64,000 bases of DNA from Lophius americanus (Eukaryota > Chordata > Actinopteri > Lophiiformes > Lophiidae): positions 7,529,001 through 7,593,000 of the forward strand of contig JBBDHG010000009.1 of the NCBI GenBank assembly GCA_037951165.1, given 5' to 3'. This document shows, piece by piece, positions 62,101 to 64,000 of this stretch. The translations under genes were made by a program, and so were the position numbers. Positions within the stretch are counted from its first letter, which is position 1, and each line of letters opens with the position of its first letter. The notes beneath the pieces are model-generated. The model was not told where the DNA came from and did not search any database. It saw only the letters and a program-made list of their open reading frames with translations.

Positions 62101-63734
62101 GTAGAAAATTAGACCCCTGTATCCCTTTGTCACATTTTATCATGCTTCCTCCATCTCTTACACAACAATACCTTCTTATTAAAATGAGTTTTAAATGGTA
62201 CATCTCTAAATTATGGCAATCCAAATAGTTATTCCAATACTTTCAGCCATTCACAGCATCTCTGTGATTCTGTGGCCTGACAGAAGGCAGTCTTAGCACT
62301 GGTTTGATATTGGCCTTCTGACCAAAAAGTGTGATAATTTTAGACTCAAGTCTCTCACATGGTCTGGAGCAAGGATGGCATTTAGAAATAAACTTGGAAT
62401 TTGGCTTAATTGCAGTTTACAGATTTAGGAGGGGCAGTGTTCTCTTCTTTATTTTCTTGCATAAATAGAGAATGACTGGATGCCAAAGACATGAGGTTTC
62501 AAAGCCACAAAAGAGGTTAAAGAACGTCAGAAGCAGCGAGGACACTTTTGAGCCTGGTTCTCCTTTGTCTGAGCTCTTCTCCTAATGTGAGATCCTTCTC
62601 TCCACTGACCAAATCCATCAGATTTATTATTCCACTCCCAGCCATTTGGTCTCTGTTATTTTTTAACTGTTTCATCCACAGCCAAGTTAGTGTTTTTGAA
62701 AATGCGAATTTTTGTTGTGGGATGTGCAGGCTCCATCACTAATCAGCAAATGTTTCATCCTCTGAAGTTCTCAATCTTTGAAGATTTCTCTTCAACACCC
62801 TTTAGTTGAGATTATTTCCCTTGACCTCATTACCAATATAGGTAATTACTCCCTGTCAAGCCTTTTCATTTTTTTAAATCTTATCCTTTCCATTTCACAA
62901 AAATTGACTCGCCTACATGATGAAGTTATTTTCCTCATACCTGGGTGATGAAATAGTGAGAAACATTAATCATAATTTAGGCCAAATTGAATGCTTTGAC
63001 AGCAAAGTGTGATTTATAGTTAATGAAAACAATATCATTGAAATGTTTCCAGGATTTCCAGGACAGAGAAAGAGGAGATGTAATGGATGTGTTTCATGGG
63101 GTACTAGGAGACGGGATACAAACTATGAACTAGTCTCCCTTTTCCATGAAAATAGATCTCAATATCGGGCATATATCACTGTTAGGGACTTTTGGATGGG
63201 AATGCGGGTGATGAATAGGCATTGCAGGAAAGAATAAGACGGATTTAAGGAAAGAGACCATGGGTCTTGAGATAGGATGAGCATGTAAGCCTTTGATTTT
63301 TCCCATAGGATAAGATTTAGACAGTCTGTGATTTGGGTCTGAGTGATTCAGAGAGGAAATGATGAGTGACTGGGTCGCAGGGAAAAAGAGTTTTTAGTTT
63401 TTTTTAAGAATAACAGGAAGAAAGAGAGGCCGCGAGGCAGAGAGAATGAATAATTGGTAGAAATGACTAATTTTACTAATGACTCTTTGCATTAAGCTGA
63501 TTATTGGTTGGAGGAATTTAAAACTGGATTAGTAGATTCGTAACTGATCTGACATAAATAATTTCTAATGTACATACGGCATTGATATAAATGGTATTGA
63601 AACAGAATTGATGTAATTCATTACATCTGACATTTTTGATTGTCTCTTTCATGGAAAGATACTATGAAGTAATTAATCTATTTAATTGTATCTGTTGTGT
63701 TTTAACTTGATATGAACCGCTGATTTTGAAATAC
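59196..63734. other. long non-coding stretch
   Basis: 4.5 kb without a recognised gene or named repeat. Open frames of 60-80 codons occur on both strands (for example 61370-61743 minus) without domain character. Confidence 0.45.
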
Positions 63735-64000
63735 CATGTTCTTAATTCATTTATTATCAACCGCTCATCCTGTTCAGGATCACGGGGGGCTGGAGCCTAT
63801 CCTAGCTGACATCGGGCGAGAGACCAGTTCATCACAGGGCCGACACGTAGAGACATACAACCACTCACGCTCACGGTCAACTTTAGTGTTACCAATATTC
63901 ATGTTTTTAGAGTGTGAGAGGAAGCCCGAGTTCGTTGAGGAAACCCACGAAGACACAGGGAAAACAAGCAAAATCCACACAGAAAAGCCGAAAGAGGTGG
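63735..64000 (-). repeat. abundant fish dispersed repeat, runs off the window
   Basis: On the plus strand: ATCAACCGCTCATCCTGTTC, GGGGGGCTGGAGCCTATCC, CAGTTCATCACAGGGCC, GAGGAAGCCCGAGT, AAACCCACGAAGACAC, AATCCACACAGAAAAG. This word order is that of a very common teleost repeat; the fragment at 17420-17520 is the same family in the opposite orientation. It may be the 3' part of an RTE-like LINE, which is inferred. Confidence 0.75.

Overview
This window is nuclear DNA from a ray-finned fish, most likely a teleost. It holds long (GT)n tracts, decayed Tc1-like DNA transposons, L2-type and RTE-type LINE fragments in both orientations, a Neptune-like Penelope element and several TIR-bearing short elements, a mixture typical of teleosts. 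There is no sign of bacterial or viral gene organisation: no operons, no long intact reading frames, no rRNA, tRNA or CRISPR.

No intact protein-coding gene is visible. The window looks like intergenic DNA or the inside of a very large intron. The longest stop-free runs lie inside repeats, inside dinucleotide tracts, or in AT-rich DNA without protein-like character. The best candidates for host-gene signal are short: a 29-base exon-like segment with strong splice sites next to a MEF2/TATA/E-box cluster (about 1563-1650), and three coding-like patches (13420-13639 minus, 21073-21282 plus, 55676-55829 minus), none of which I can assign to a family.

Layout. 0-9 kb: mostly unique DNA, a Tc1-like remnant (2.56-2.88 kb), a mini TIR element (6.36-6.50 kb), an L2 tail (6.64-7.09 kb) and a pair of hairpins near 8 kb. 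9-12.1 kb: a tandem-unit dispersed repeat (9.2-9.67 kb) and a long L2 fragment (11.19-12.09 kb, minus). 15-17.5 kb: a frameshifted L2-like reverse transcriptase fragment (plus) and a short LINE or SINE-like tail. 20-21 kb: a nested cluster in which a Tc1-like transposase gene (minus) is split by a 31-bp-TIR element carrying a hammerhead-like motif, with a (GT)n tract and a tRNA-like segment at its other end. 24 kb: a complete short Tc1-like element with both TIRs. 29.4-33.4 kb: the densest repeat block, with a MITE-like stretch, a second copy of the tandem-unit repeat, a Neptune-like Penelope remnant with RT and GIY-YIG parts and a nested L2 tail, and a 631-bp TIR element. 40.7-42.8 kb: a Tc1 remnant abutting a third copy of the tandem-unit repeat, then an RTE-like LINE fragment. 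45.9-46.4 kb: a hAT-like element. 55.9-57.5 kb: the best-preserved LINE, with a YADD motif. 58.8-59.2 kb: another Tc1 remnant. 63.7 kb to the end: an abundant fish repeat that runs off the window.

Family names rest on remembered protein and consensus features, not on a search. Boundaries of old repeats are approximate to tens of bases.
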